Below are positions 8,201 to 19,634 of a DNA stretch of 64,000 nt, piece after piece (positions within the stretch are counted from its first letter, which is position 1; the number at the start of each line of letters is the position of its first letter). Under the pieces are notes generated by a model. The model saw only the letters and a program-made list of their open reading frames with translations, was not told the DNA's origin and did no database searches. Origin of the DNA: Moniliophthora roreri (Eukaryota > Basidiomycota > Agaricomycetes > Agaricales > Marasmiaceae); the NCBI GenBank assembly GCA_001466705.2, contig LATX02000165.1, forward strand, positions 1 through 64,000. Reading direction: 5' to 3'. The translations under genes were made by a program, and so were the position numbers.

Positions 8201-11115
8201 CTACAATGGAAACACATTCTGGAAACGTTTTTGCACCTCTTCCACCTGCTCATCAGTTAGGTTATCATCCAATGTAGCAAAGAATCTAAGGTTGAGTTTG
8301 GGCCGGCTATTAGCAGGTTTGGAGAAATAGTGCTCAAGAGCTTTCTTGAGTGCATTTGCAACAACTGGATCACCCATATTGATAGAGGCAAAGTGTTGTT
8401 GCACTTCTTCTACCTGCTTATCAGTCAGGTCATCACTTAAGCTAGCAAAGAACCTAATGTTGAGTTTGGGACGGCTATTGGCAGGTTGGGAGAAATAGCA
8501 CTCAAGAGCTTTCTTGAGTGTATTTGTAACAGCTAGGTTGCCTATATTGGCAGAGGTAAACCGTTGCTGTACCTCCTCTACCTGCTCATCTGTCAAGTCA
8601 TCATCCAAAGCAGCAAAGAATCTGAGGTTGAGCTTGGGACGACTATTGGCAGGTTGAGAGAAATAGCACTTATAAGCTTTCTTGAGTGCATTTGCAACTG
8701 GATCATTCTGACCAGTGGCATCAATGACACAATTTGCTTGGTGAGCAATATACTCTTGAGGAGTATCATTGCTCACAGAATCAGACCATGGCTTCAGTGG
8801 AAGGTAGCTTGAAGTAGCTCTACTTGAGAATATGTCAGGTTCTTGATTAGCTACAATTGCAAGAACACACCTTTCAATAATATCTGAATCTTGCAACAAG
8901 CTCCCCTGAAGGTTTGTAGATGGAAGCTGTAAATTTCATCAAGAACCAGACATAGACCATGGAGAAAAACTCACAGGAGCTTGCACTATGGTTGGTATGT
9001 CTGAAACCATGTCTGGCAATGCTGTGGCACTGTCTGCACCTGTTGCAACCTCAAAGTGGTGAGATTGATGTAGATCCAGTTTCTGACTGTCCTCTTGCTG
9101 GTTGGCTTGTTCCTCAAGTTCTATAAAATAGTAGTCATCAGCCAATATTGCTTTTACTGTGACAACAGTAGCTTACTAGAGATTTCTTCCTGATCTGTGA
9201 GATTAGCTGTTACTGCTAACAAGAAGTCTTTCGCTTCTTGAGATACATGGTACTGTTGGCCGATGCTATTCTGTAGCTTAGTGAAAACTTGCTGGTCCCA
9301 GTCTTCTGCAGGCATAATATGATAACCTGCAGGTACCAAGCTGAGCAAGCTCTGCAGTATATTTCCTGCTCCAGGACGTGATATGGGTTCTGCTTCCCAG
9401 CAGTTATTCATAAGTAGCCAAAGGCTATCTGATAGTATTTCTGCATTTTGAGGTCTTGAAGGTTGATCCCCTTGCAATACAGCAAGTTTCACTGCTTTGT
9501 CATTGGGTTGTTCATGAAAAGGAAAATAGCCAGCAATAATCTGCATTTGCATTAGTTGATATAAATGTGAGTCTAGAGGAAGGTTGTTTACCTCATAGCA
9601 CACACAGCCATAAGAGTAGATATCACTCATTTTGGTTGCTTGGTTTCCCATATGAATTTCAGGGGCATACCACTGAGCTACCCCTGATCTCTCCTCCTCA
9701 TGTGAAGTTGATGTCAGAGTTTTGCCATGTTTAGAACCAGGAACATGGGAAAATCCAATATCAGTAATGCAAGCTCGATGGGATTCTGTCACAAGGATGT
9801 TGGACTGTATAGCTTGTGGTTAATTTTATTATTACAGAGAATAGATGGAAAATACTAGACATACACTCTTAAGATTCCCATGGATAATCTCCAAGTCATG
9901 AAGATGGTATAGCCCACTTGCTATGTCATGCATCTAATATAAATACTTAGTGTTCTATAGGATAAGTGAAATATCTGAATTCTACTCACAAGCTGGAGAT
10001 GATTTACTGAATCTTGTGGGCAGTCTTTGAGAAAACAGGAAAGATTTCCATTTTCCATCCATGGAGATACCAAGCAAATATGCTCTTTATTATCATCAAG
10101 GTAGTAGAGCCCAAGACAAGGGACAATATTTGGGTGCCTGAGCTGTCTCCAGACAATAGCTTCTTGCAAGTACTCCTGCCACCAGGTAGGTCAGTAAATA
10201 CCTTGCATGACAACTTCTGAGAAAAGGAATGCACCTTTATTAAATGCTTATTATCCAATGTGAGGTTGAGTTTAGCCACTTTCAAGCATACAAGCTGGCT
10301 AGAGCCTGAACCCCCAAGGAGCCCTTGCCAAACATCTCCAAACCTTCCACTAGCAACAGGATTACTTCTGATCCTCTGTACACCTTGAAGGGTTAAGCAA
10401 CTTGGATAAAGACCAGATGCTTTTAACAGCTGCATTATTGAGGTGCATATTGATGTGCGCAAGCTGGTTGTAACCTCAGGAAAATCAATCAACTGAATCA
10501 AGGTTCCAATAAGGTGTTGAGTAGTTGAAAAGATGACTCCTAGAGTACTCACCAGCTGTAGCAAATCCAGTAAAGATTGTGCAAGAGTTCCTTTCTGACC
10601 CAACAGCTCTCTGTAAGCTTCTTTGTTGTGAAATATGAGCTGGAGGCATGCCAGCTCTTCTTCATACTCTGCTGCAGCAGCTAATGATATGGGATGTAGC
10701 GGTACAAGATCTTTGGATTGATCCTCATAGTTTCTAAGATCCCTGTGAGCTCAAGGTGAAAGGAGAGATAACAGATTACTTGCCCAGGTCCACTTATAAC
10801 AGCTCCATGTCCAGCAACATCGGGGGACATAATGTGAGGTGCAGGATCCACAACAGACTGTGGAACATCTTCAAAAAGCTCTGGTGGCTCCTGATCCATA
10901 GATGCAGTTTGATTTACTAGTGGTTCAGGTTGGCATTGCAGTGTGTTGGTTCCCATAGCAGTCTTTGAGCCTTCTACTTCCTCAGGAGGTGCAACTACCT
11001 GTGAACCCAATGTGCTGGATTCATAGGGCTTGGATCTACGTCTGAAGATGGAGGAAATAGCATGCTGTGCGACTTTGCCCAACCGAGAGCAGAAGGATTT
11101 CTTGTTTGAGCCCAT
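8201..11115 (-). CDS. TKL-type pseudokinase with three C-terminal 50-aa repeats
   Basis: A multi-exon gene of roughly 860 residues. Traced exons: 11115 to about 10790, about 10755 to 10235, 10175-9990, 9933-9865, 9804-9177, 9120-8975 and 8926-8201; phases agree from the second exon on. The first intron could not be fitted to a clean GT-AG pair. The kinase domain has a Gly loop (NPVASGRFGDVWQG), beta-3 Lys (VCLKVAK), alpha-C EAIVWRQLRHPNIV, DIG for DFG, and YAPEI for APE. The catalytic loop reads IIHGNLKSSNILV, so the HRD Asp is Asn. The domain is of the tyrosine-kinase-like class expanded in agarics. After a linker come three tandem repeats of about 50 residues (core YFSQPANSRPKLN, ending DEQVEEVQQRF). 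Likely a signalling or scaffold protein rather than an active kinase; substrate unknown. A single TATA or partner gene is not evident. Confidence 0.85.
8213..8702 (-). repeat. Three in-frame ~168-bp coding repeats
   Basis: Units starting at about 8702, 8534 and 8366 (minus sense) encode ANALKKA, then YFSQPANSRPKLN, FFA-L-DDLTDEQVEEVQQRF. Unit-to-unit amino-acid identity is high, most differences being conservative, so the array is young or kept similar by conversion. The same module occurs once at about 25080-25240. Confidence 0.88.
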
Positions 11116-14100
11116 GGTAGTTTGGATTTAGATGAAGGATTGATGGAATATAGATGCTTTGACGGTTAACGTCAAGAGGGGAATAGAGCAGAAGAGAACG
11201 CTGCAGGTCCAGAGTCTTATTCAGGAAGGGCATGCTGCAAACCTGCAGTACGACACATGTTTATGTTCTCACTCCCACCCTATATTAATAACTGTTTATG
11301 GCATGCAAGCAGCAGATTTTCGCATCGTGTATTGACCGGTAAAAACATGTTAATAATTGACGGCAATAATTTACTATATTTCTCCATCTGAGCAGACTCC
11401 TTACCGCAACCTCCGTAGCGCTCTCTAATACATCCTCGCCGACTACTCAAATCCAGCCGCGTTTAAAAGAAGAGAGAGATCAACGGGGGCTTATCGATGC
11501 CATCAAGTTCCGGATCCAGTATTGGGGGATATTGACAATATATGTGCGAACCTTATCATTAAATGTGCTCCTGGCACCGTCCATTAATGAGGCATGAATA
11601 ACCCAAAACCTGGACAGAAACGCCGTGTGGGCCCCATGTTCGGTTCAGTCCAAACTGCCACAGCATGTTCGAACAGGTTGATAGGGTTCGGTGCAGTTTC
11701 AGGTTAAATCTTCGAGTCTTCGGGTTCAGCGTGGGTGGTAGGGATTTGGGTTCGGAAATTGACCGCTGAAGCCTCCGGACCTAGAACGAGGTTTTGTTTC
11801 AGTTGCGAGCGGCCATGGGTCCAGATGACGGCGAAAAAGAATTGTCGAGTCGTGTCGTACCAATACAACGTGACGGTAATTAATGGGTATCGAAATCTAG
11901 ACGCAGCCAATGTCAGTCATGAAAAGTAGCGTAAGAAATGGGGGTGCACCTGAACAACCTCCTTCTGACGACGACTCTGGGGACATTAACCATGCGGCCT
12001 AGTGCGTATTTAGTCGGGCAAGCCGTCTTTACTCACATAGAAGATAAGTCGTTCTGTGTATAGCAAATTGGGTTGAGAGTCGGCGCGCTTAGGTCATTCG
12101 TCAGGGTTCCGGGTTGCTTAGGCCTCAGACTTCGCTCTCTCCACCTCGTAGCATGGATATCCCACAACTTAATGCTCAATTCTGCCTCTGAATTTCCTTC
12201 TTTTTCATGAACAGTATTTCATGGATCTGATGGTCAACACGACCTGCTATTCATGAGGTTTGCCTTGCTTTTGATGCACGAAACAGAACTCTTGTCTAAC
12301 CCTATTCCATAGTCTACACCATTTTTGGATTTTGACCTCGTCGGCCTACGCAATAAACCACCGTGTCTTTCGCAGATCTCAGTATAATCGTAAATCGTGG
12401 GTCTCCCGTTTGGATTTTGGAGTGGCCGTTGGGAGGAAATGTTGGAAATGCAAATGAATGAATAGAGGCCAGCTGGGGGGACCATTCAGGTATGTCATCG
12501 TGCTTCATGCCCTAATTTTCAGTTATCTGACCTTGCTTGTTGTTTTATCCCATATCAAGGAACGACTTCAAGTTTAGATCACAACGTACCGATCTAACTT
12601 TCTAAAGCCGAGTTGACCTACCTTGGACCCACATTAAATGCTGGTGCTTGACGAGGCCGTGCTCATTCATTCCATGCGATACGTCTCCCCGACTCTCCGA
12701 CTTCGTAGGTGAATAGCCTAATGCTCAGAAGGACAGAGCACTGATCCCCTTGTGTTCAGTTTCCAGTACGGTGTGCGAAGGCCAGCTCGCTAGATACCTC
12801 GTAAGCGGTGTCACTACCTGGTGAGTCAGCTTGCATTATTTACCTTCGCCCTCTCTTATGATTGCTGGAAATGTGGATTGTTAGTTGGATAGTTCCTGTG
12901 GTAGGCGGATAAACGACTCAGGTGCGTTCTCGTATCATTTCATCCAAACCTTCCACTATCTTACTGTCGTACTTTGAGGTAGCAGGCGTATACTCGATAA
13001 CTCACTGATCTAGCTCCGACTCCCAAAACTCGAAAACCGAGCCGAACTCACCTATCCCGAACTCACAGTCGAATCAGCGCCGGCGTAACTCGACGAAGGC
13101 ACATATATTGTCATGCACATCTCCTTGTGCCCGTCCCACGCGTTCCGTGTTTTAGACCATTAGGCTCGGTGAGTGAATAAGCTATCATTCCTCGAGACGA
13201 AGCATTGACTTACTTGCATCCAGTTTCCAGGGTGAAGGATTCAAAGGTAATTTTGCTGGATGTAGCTCTCGAGCAGCAATTCGTGAATGATACTGTCAGT
13301 TGAATAGAGAGTTTCTGTTTCTGTGGATGACAGGGATGAAAGACGCTAGGTACGTTCTTGCGTTTGATACCTCTTTATATGTCTGACAGATCATCAGGAA
13401 GTAGAAACCGCCACTTCTCACCAACCCAATTTCGAAAAACCGATCTGCAATCACGACTTGACCCGAACTCCCATGCTCCCATTTTCGCGCCCGCTCACGT
13501 GTACGGGTTTGCGGCCCTTTGTGGGTATACTGATTATTATCATCGAGATTGGCTCACATTGGAATCTGTCAGTATCCAGTGCGAGGTTTGCGAACCGAAA
13601 TCTGTCTATCACTGTCAATGTAGGCCCAAGATACAACCTTCAAGGAACCCAATTTCGCCAACATGAGATATGCATACGTTCTCCACTCGATATTCACCGA
13701 CGTTTCGGCCCGTAATGATCAGAAGAGCAGCTAGTCGAGACTCCGGCGGAGCAGAAATTGCATTCGAAAGAGTTGAAACCGATTGTAATTCCCTTTGCAA
13801 GTGCGCCGAGACAACCCTGCCCGCCCAACCCGGACCCCCGAGACTCAGTCGTTAATTCGATTGATGTCTCTGCCAGGGTCGGCTAATAGACCAGGGGCAG
13901 GTTTGGCTGTGTCTTATCCAAGTCGAATGGGTAAGAGGCTTTTGCGACTTCACATACACCTCCATTGACTGTCTTCCACCAGAGAAGCTTGCTGCGAGTG
14001 GGATGTCATTCATCGAGAATCAAGTTTACAACCATCAATGATGGGATCGCCTTTCCCAACGTCGGTGTTCCCTGATTCGGTCTATCAACCACGCCGAGCG

Positions 14101-14271
14101 CTCACCGCTTAACCGGCATTGCCCATTTGTCCAGTAGCTGCCTTGAGCATGCTGTGTTTCATCTTCATGTTGTTGCAATAAAAAGTCGTTAGCACGACGT
14201 CTCGAAACTCTTAGCTTTCCCCTTTCTCTTTCCCTTTTTCTACCACTTTCCCTTTTCTTGGTAGGCTCCCA
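11116..14271. other. Gene-poor interval
   Basis: About 3.1 kb with only short overlapping frames and no conserved motif that I recognise. The last 250 bases (14035-14271) are pyrimidine-rich, with a CTTTCCC-type tract just before the protease start, as is common in fungal promoters. A spliced non-coding or unrecognised short gene cannot be excluded. Confidence 0.5.
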
Positions 14272-16311
14272 ATGGCCCTGGGCACTCTCCTTCACCTTTT
14301 TTCCCTTTCTTCTTCTCTTCTCTTCTTTTCTTCCCAGGTAGCCGCGGAGACATATCCTATTTACGCTACCAAAAGATCATCCAACACCGATGTCAACCTC
14401 TTCAGGCGACAACATGTCGACGAAAACGGTTCGTTCGGAAACGGGAGCATAATTGTGTATAATACGGCCGACGATCTGCAGTACTCTGTTAACATCACGC
14501 TTGGCGGGAGGGAGTACAGCGTCCTCATTGATACCGGGAGGTGAGCTTTACATTTCATGAAACACGTTCGATGCGTCACGCTTACCATGGTCCTCTTCTA
14601 GTTCAGATCTATATGTCTTTGGGGAACCGGAACACACGAAAAACACTTCTATGACTGCTGCTTTCGCATATGGAAAGGGCGCAGTCGGTGGATACATCAA
14701 TACCGCTGATTTATTCTTCAACTCGTTCCATGTTCCCGATCAAGCTTACCGTGCGTTACCCATCCCCCTCATTTCACTCCGCCGCATCCGCATCTAACAT
14801 TCATGTTCTAGTGCTCGTCGAGAAAGCTGTGGACGTATCTACAACAGAAGGAACGGGTCTTATAGGTTTCGGACCTAGCGCCTCCTCGACAATCCGGAGA
14901 ACATTCAACTCTTCTGCGGGGAATCCGGTTTTGGATAGGATATTCAGGCAGAACATGACCACTCCCAATTATATCACGTTTCTGCTATCAAGGAGTGGGA
15001 GTGTGTCGGACGTGGAGCTTTTGGAGCACCAGCAGGGTGTCATGACGATTGGCGATATTGTTCCAGAGTATGAGCATATCGTGGAGATGCCCAAGCTCAA
15101 CGGTGAGCGTCGTATTCGTTCTCATGGAGTTTCAATGCTGATTTGGTGTAGCTCTCGTCGACGCATACGGTAGTCAACATTGGCAGGGTCTCCTCGGTTC
15201 GAACGGTATCATTGGACCTGATGGCAAGAAGATCGAGACTCGTACGATGATTGAGCAGCCTCGCGAAGGCAAGGATGATCAACTTCATGTCCTGTTCGAT
15301 ACCGGTTTCTCGTTGCCCCAGGTGAATTCTGTCTTTGAGCTTCTCTTACATCATCTAACCAATGCCGTGGTGTAGCTCCCGGCTTTTGTCATTGATTCGA
15401 TCTACGGTCGTATCCCTGACTCCATATTCATTGAGAATGGTTCCGACTACGTTGGCTTCGACGGACTGTCCAACTTCTGGGTCATCCCTTGTGATTACGA
15501 GTTGAATGTTACGTTCATGTTTGGTGGACACGAGTACCCCATCTCGCCCTTGGATATGTCTTGGGAGATCCCTGATGGAACGGGAGATATTTACTGTATC
15601 AATTATGTGCGTCGTTTCATCTCCTGCCTTGCTTGTTTGCCGGTGCTGATTTGTAAACCCAGTTCCAACAAACTGCCGACAACATTGCAGGGAACAAGGG
15701 CTTTGGCGCTCTTGACGGCATCCTCGGAATGGCGTTCTGTAAGCCATGCTCCCTGTTATATTTGACCCTCCGACTGACTCCCTGTCATAGTACGAAACAC
15801 CTACATGCTCATCGACTTTGGTGACTTTGTTGACGGCTCAGATGAGACCGTTGCAGATCCATATTTCCAGATCCTCTCTACAATTGACAAGGCTGCCGTG
15901 CACAAGGACTTTGTCAACGCTCGTCTCGGAGGTATCGACATCACTGGCTCGCAACCTGCACTTCTTGACATCTCCAACGTTACTCGTTTGGGCGAGGTCG
16001 ACAAGGCGTCGATGAAGAATCTCGCAATGAGTGATTCTTCGAAATCTGGAGAGAAAGAGGATGACGACATGCCCATATATAAGAAGGCGTGGTTTATCAT
16101 CGTCATAGCAGTTGCGGGTGCTGCTCTTCTTGCTATCATTACTGTGATTGTGTTCACGGCGCTGCGCCGTAGGAAGAGCAAGGTTCGGGGCGAACAAGGT
16201 TTCATTCCTCCCATGGGAGCCTATAAGCCGCTTATGGAGACTGGACATGGACCTTACTCCGATACGGCATACGTACCGAAGCCTGCACATGAGAATGGCA
16301 GATATTCATGA
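14272..16311 (+). CDS. Membrane-anchored pepsin-like aspartic protease (A1)
   Basis: Seven exons close in frame: 14272-14540, 14602-14750, 14812-15102, 15152-15321, 15376-15606, 15663-15738, 15791-16311, giving 568 residues. An N-terminal signal peptide (hydrophobic Leu/Ser/Phe run, about residues 1-25) leads to the secretory path. The first active site is DTGSSDLYVFG, split by intron 1 inside the motif; the second is FDTGFSLPQ. Several Asn-X-Ser/Thr sites are present. After residue 470 come an acidic linker, one transmembrane helix (FIIVIAVAGAALLAIITVIV) followed by a basic RRRKSK stop-transfer and a cytosolic tail. It should cleave proteins at the cell surface. Both catalytic Asp residues are present and no lesion was seen. 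Confidence 0.93.
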
Positions 16312-16581
16312 TGAGGAGCAGGAGGTGTTGATGATTTCTTTTGGATTTTGTGTGTGCTTCCGCTCACGGACTAGTATATGTAGGGTGTTTTGATAGTTTT
16401 TATTTTAATTTATTAACAACCAGCACCTGTCGTTTCTCCACGTACGTTAGGCGTAATATATACTTGACTGCATCCTTGAAACCGTCACCCTTTTCTACAG
16501 TGAATGATCAATGATTAGTCCGAGCTAAGTATTCGTGTCTATTCTCGTTATCCGTTGTCCTGCCCCATGTCCTACAACCCA

Positions 16582-17310
16582 TCATGCCAAAGAAGATGCC
16601 GATTCCCCACGTTCTACCTTGGTATATGTATGGTGAAGAGTTGGAACGGCTTGTGTTAGTGATTGTGTTGCGTACGCAGGCGGAGGCGTTAACAATGACT
16701 CCCGCTCTTCCACAAAAGAGGATGTTGCGCTGGGCACTCGGCGCATAGCATGAGAGGAAGGGCTCGAAGGGGCAAGATATGACTCCGTGTCGTACTCTGG
16801 ATAGGGACCCGGGGGCGCCTTCCGATATCGATAGAGTAGCACAATGAGTAAGAGAACGACGACAGTAACGACAACGATGGCAACTATGGGGCCGGTTTGC
16901 AACATCTGAACGAACATGGGTCAATGAGTCAAGCAGACTTGGGCACCTTGAGAGTGGGACTTACGATGTTTGCATGGGTTCTTTTCCACGTCGAGAAACC
17001 TTCAAGGTTCCGCTTTTCAAAGTCTGAGGTGCGGAGATTAGACGGACACCAGGTTGGAGGCCACCCACGACTTGCACCAAAGAACTTCAACAGCTTTGTG
17101 GAGACGCTATCTGAGGCGTGTCCAGTTTTGAATTAGAAAACGCCAGAAAACTAGTGCTCACCATAGGATCAGCGGAATGGCGATCCCACGATCTCTTGAT
17201 AACGGTCGGTAATAAGCTTTGACAGGTGTTCGAGTGAGTTTCCGCGGACAAATGGTGACAACTTAACTCCTCCCGAGCATTACTTGGATTGAACTGGGGC
17301 ACCACCAGGG
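16582..17310 (-). pseudogene. Decayed single-pass membrane protein
   Basis: The last exon (about 16907-16582) encodes a strong transmembrane helix (PIVAIVVVTVVVLLLIVLLY), then a basic RYRKAPPG and a Ser/Pro-rich cytosolic tail ending GESASSLA. Upstream, an exon ending ...STWKRTHANI joins it cleanly by a GTAAGT intron (16969 region). Further upstream, the coding-like frame LEHLSKLITDRYQEIVG ends at an in-frame TGA before a possible donor, and no start could be linked. The ectodomain is therefore broken or I have missed a splice. Family unknown; type I surface proteins of this layout are common in agarics. Confidence 0.45.
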
Positions 17311-17974
17311 AGAGGTAAACTTCAGTGTTGTGTCATGCTAGAATTATACGAGGGAAAGTCTGTCAGTCAAGCATAGAGTCGAAAAATCTGACATATACCA
17401 GTAATGTATGAATACCTTTGGAGACCATCAAAAGGCCTCCCTCGGAGCGAGTGTAGCCATGATTTGAATTAGAGCGCCAAGCGTAGATGAGGCTCACAAG
17501 CCGCAGGATACGCTTTGAGAAGCTATCAAAGATGTCCCGCGGTCACTTCTCGCCGTTTTCGTGCCACAGGGCGGTGATTTCTGAACATCACTCCAAGCAC
17601 GTTTCCGCGAGGTGGACATAGGACTAGTAATTTCGACGTGACTTCCTTTGAAAGATGGGTATGAAGAAATGATCAAAACTCCCTTGCAACATTCTAGTAT
17701 TTCCAAGTCACTCACGCTAGACTCAACTTTTTGAGTTCTTTCCGTCATGAGCACAGAGCAGGATGGGCTCAGGAGGAGCATCCTGGGCATCTCGCGAAAA
17801 CTCAACTTCGAATTGACTGACATGAGAAAAAGACTCTGCAGGACGTACCCCACGAGTCGCGCAGCCCATGAATAGATATTTTTGATAATGAATAAATCCA
17901 TCACTTTCATTTCATTCACTCCATTATACACTTCGGCTGTCACTTGACTGATACATAGTGAATGACCTGGGTAT
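17311..17974. other. Spacer between decayed membrane gene and deuterolysin
   Basis: A 149-codon minus-strand frame (17494-17943) exists, but it has no recognisable motif and low-complexity Ser content. It may be debris of the upstream part of the gene at 16582-17310. Nothing firm is seen. Confidence 0.4.
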
Positions 17975-19535
17975 TCAGCATTGGGTGTTAGTGTAAACCT
18001 GGGTGGCGAAGCACTGCATGACGGAGAGTTAGTATTAATGACATGTCGTAGAAAGACGCCCGTACGTTGTAGTTGTCAGCGTTGATGATCTTGTCCGAGT
18101 CGGATAGAGCCTGATCCTGTGGGCAGCCGTACCTATCGGTTGGTTAGAATATTTCCTCGATAGGCCTCTAGCAAATACGAACATGACGTCGTCTGTGTCC
18201 GAGAGTGCGTGTGTCATCTACGAAGAAACAATAAGGTCCAAGAGCAGAACCATGGTAATTTGCGGACTCACCTCGTGGAGAGTAGTTCCGCCTATAGATC
18301 ACAAGATTTATTAATGATCCTCGTAGTAAGGACGCAGCACGTACCACGGATATTACGAGCCTCAACGGTTGTGCTACTGCAGAGATTATTAGTGGGAACT
18401 TCATCGAAGAAGGCGTCGCAATAGTAGATCTAAATCGGAGGAATGTCACCACAAGAAGGAATGTAAACGGGAATGGATGAAAACTCACATTAGTGGTTTC
18501 CACGTAGGTGTAAGCAATAGTACCGTCATCACAGGCATCAAAGTCATCTGTGCAGCTCAAACTGGAATGAAGCAATGAATAATTAGCATTTACACGTCGT
18601 GAGATATGCATCCATAAACCATACGTTCTGCTGGAATCGTCCTCATTGGCAACTCCGTCGAAAACACTCATCACATTGCTAACGCTGTTTTCTCCAAAGT
18701 AGGCTGTGAAGAGCGGGTCACTGGCACCAGCGGAGCTGACATAGCGCGAAGCTACCCTAGCGAGCTCTTTGCTTTCGGTGTAACTGTGATAGCATCCGTC
18801 AGCTTTGCAAATGACAAAGCAGAAAAATAGATCTTACCTTGCGTCGATGAATGAGGCTCGTGCAGGGTCCTCACATGTTGTAGTCGCACGCTTCCATTCC
18901 CGCTTGCCGAGATCTCCGGTAACCTCGACCTCGATAGCTTCTGAGGTCGGTGAAACCAGAGCAAGAGCAGCGGGGTGGGTAGCTTGCTCATCGACACCAG
19001 CCACCCGTAAATCGGTAATGGGCTGGAAGGAGTATCTGCCTACACCGGCACTTGCGAAATCGAAAAGAGAAGAAACTGTAGAGATTCGATTATTCAAAGA
19101 AGTTGATATGTATAAATACCGAAAGAACTAACCATCGTGAGCGACGGAGACAGTCCTTCCGCTCTCAATTGTAGTGTAGGCGTTCTCATTGTTCGAAGAT
19201 ACGAAAAGCTTGAAGAGGGATAGCCTCAGCTCCGCGAATCAAGTGAGCGACAAGCATGCGGCACATACCTTGACACCGGAGAACTTGACTGGTTGGCCGT
19301 CCTTGGTCACAGTGAAGGAACGAGTAGGGAGGCTATCGAGAACCGTACCGTACTTGAGGACTTTGACCGGTTCGGCACCGTTGTTCGTCACTTCAGCAGT
19401 GAACTTCAAATCCTTGACGGAGTTGACGCTGCCGGAAGGCCCAGTGACCTTGACGGAGAGACTGTCAGCACGCTTCAATGGGGTGGCGAGAGCAGAGCCG
19501 GCGATGGCGGCGACGAGAGTAGCTGAGAACAACAT
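17975..19535 (-). CDS. Deuterolysin-type metalloprotease (M35)
   Basis: Secreted zinc endopeptidase. The first exon (19535-19269) encodes a signal peptide (FSATLVAAIAGSALA), a Lys-Arg processing site (PLKRADSL), and the prodomain with TGPSGSVNSVKDLKF. Later exons give the mature domain: TTCEDPARASFIDA, FTAYFGENS, LSCTDDFDACDDG, YYCDAFF. The aspzincin motif is TTLHE + MTHALSDTDDVMYG: the HExxH box is split by an intron (18271-18218) between Glu and Met, and the third ligand Asp lies in DTDDVMYG, itself split by the next intron. The protein ends TQVYTNTQC with stop at 17975-17977. All zinc ligands are present. It fits neutral protease II more than peptidyl-Lys enzymes. Confidence 0.9.
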
Positions 19536-19626
19536 GTTGAGAGCTGAAGAAGGCAGTGGCGGTTCTATGAGTCTTGGATGGAAAGACGGTAGATACCTTG
19601 GGGGAGTACTTACAACGAATGTCTAG

Positions 19627-19634
19627 CTTTTATA
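19627..19634 (-). promoter_or_regulatory. TATA box of deuterolysin gene
   Basis: TATAAAAG in minus sense, about 92 bases upstream of the start codon at 19535. The spacing allows a leader of about 60 bases. Confidence 0.5.
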
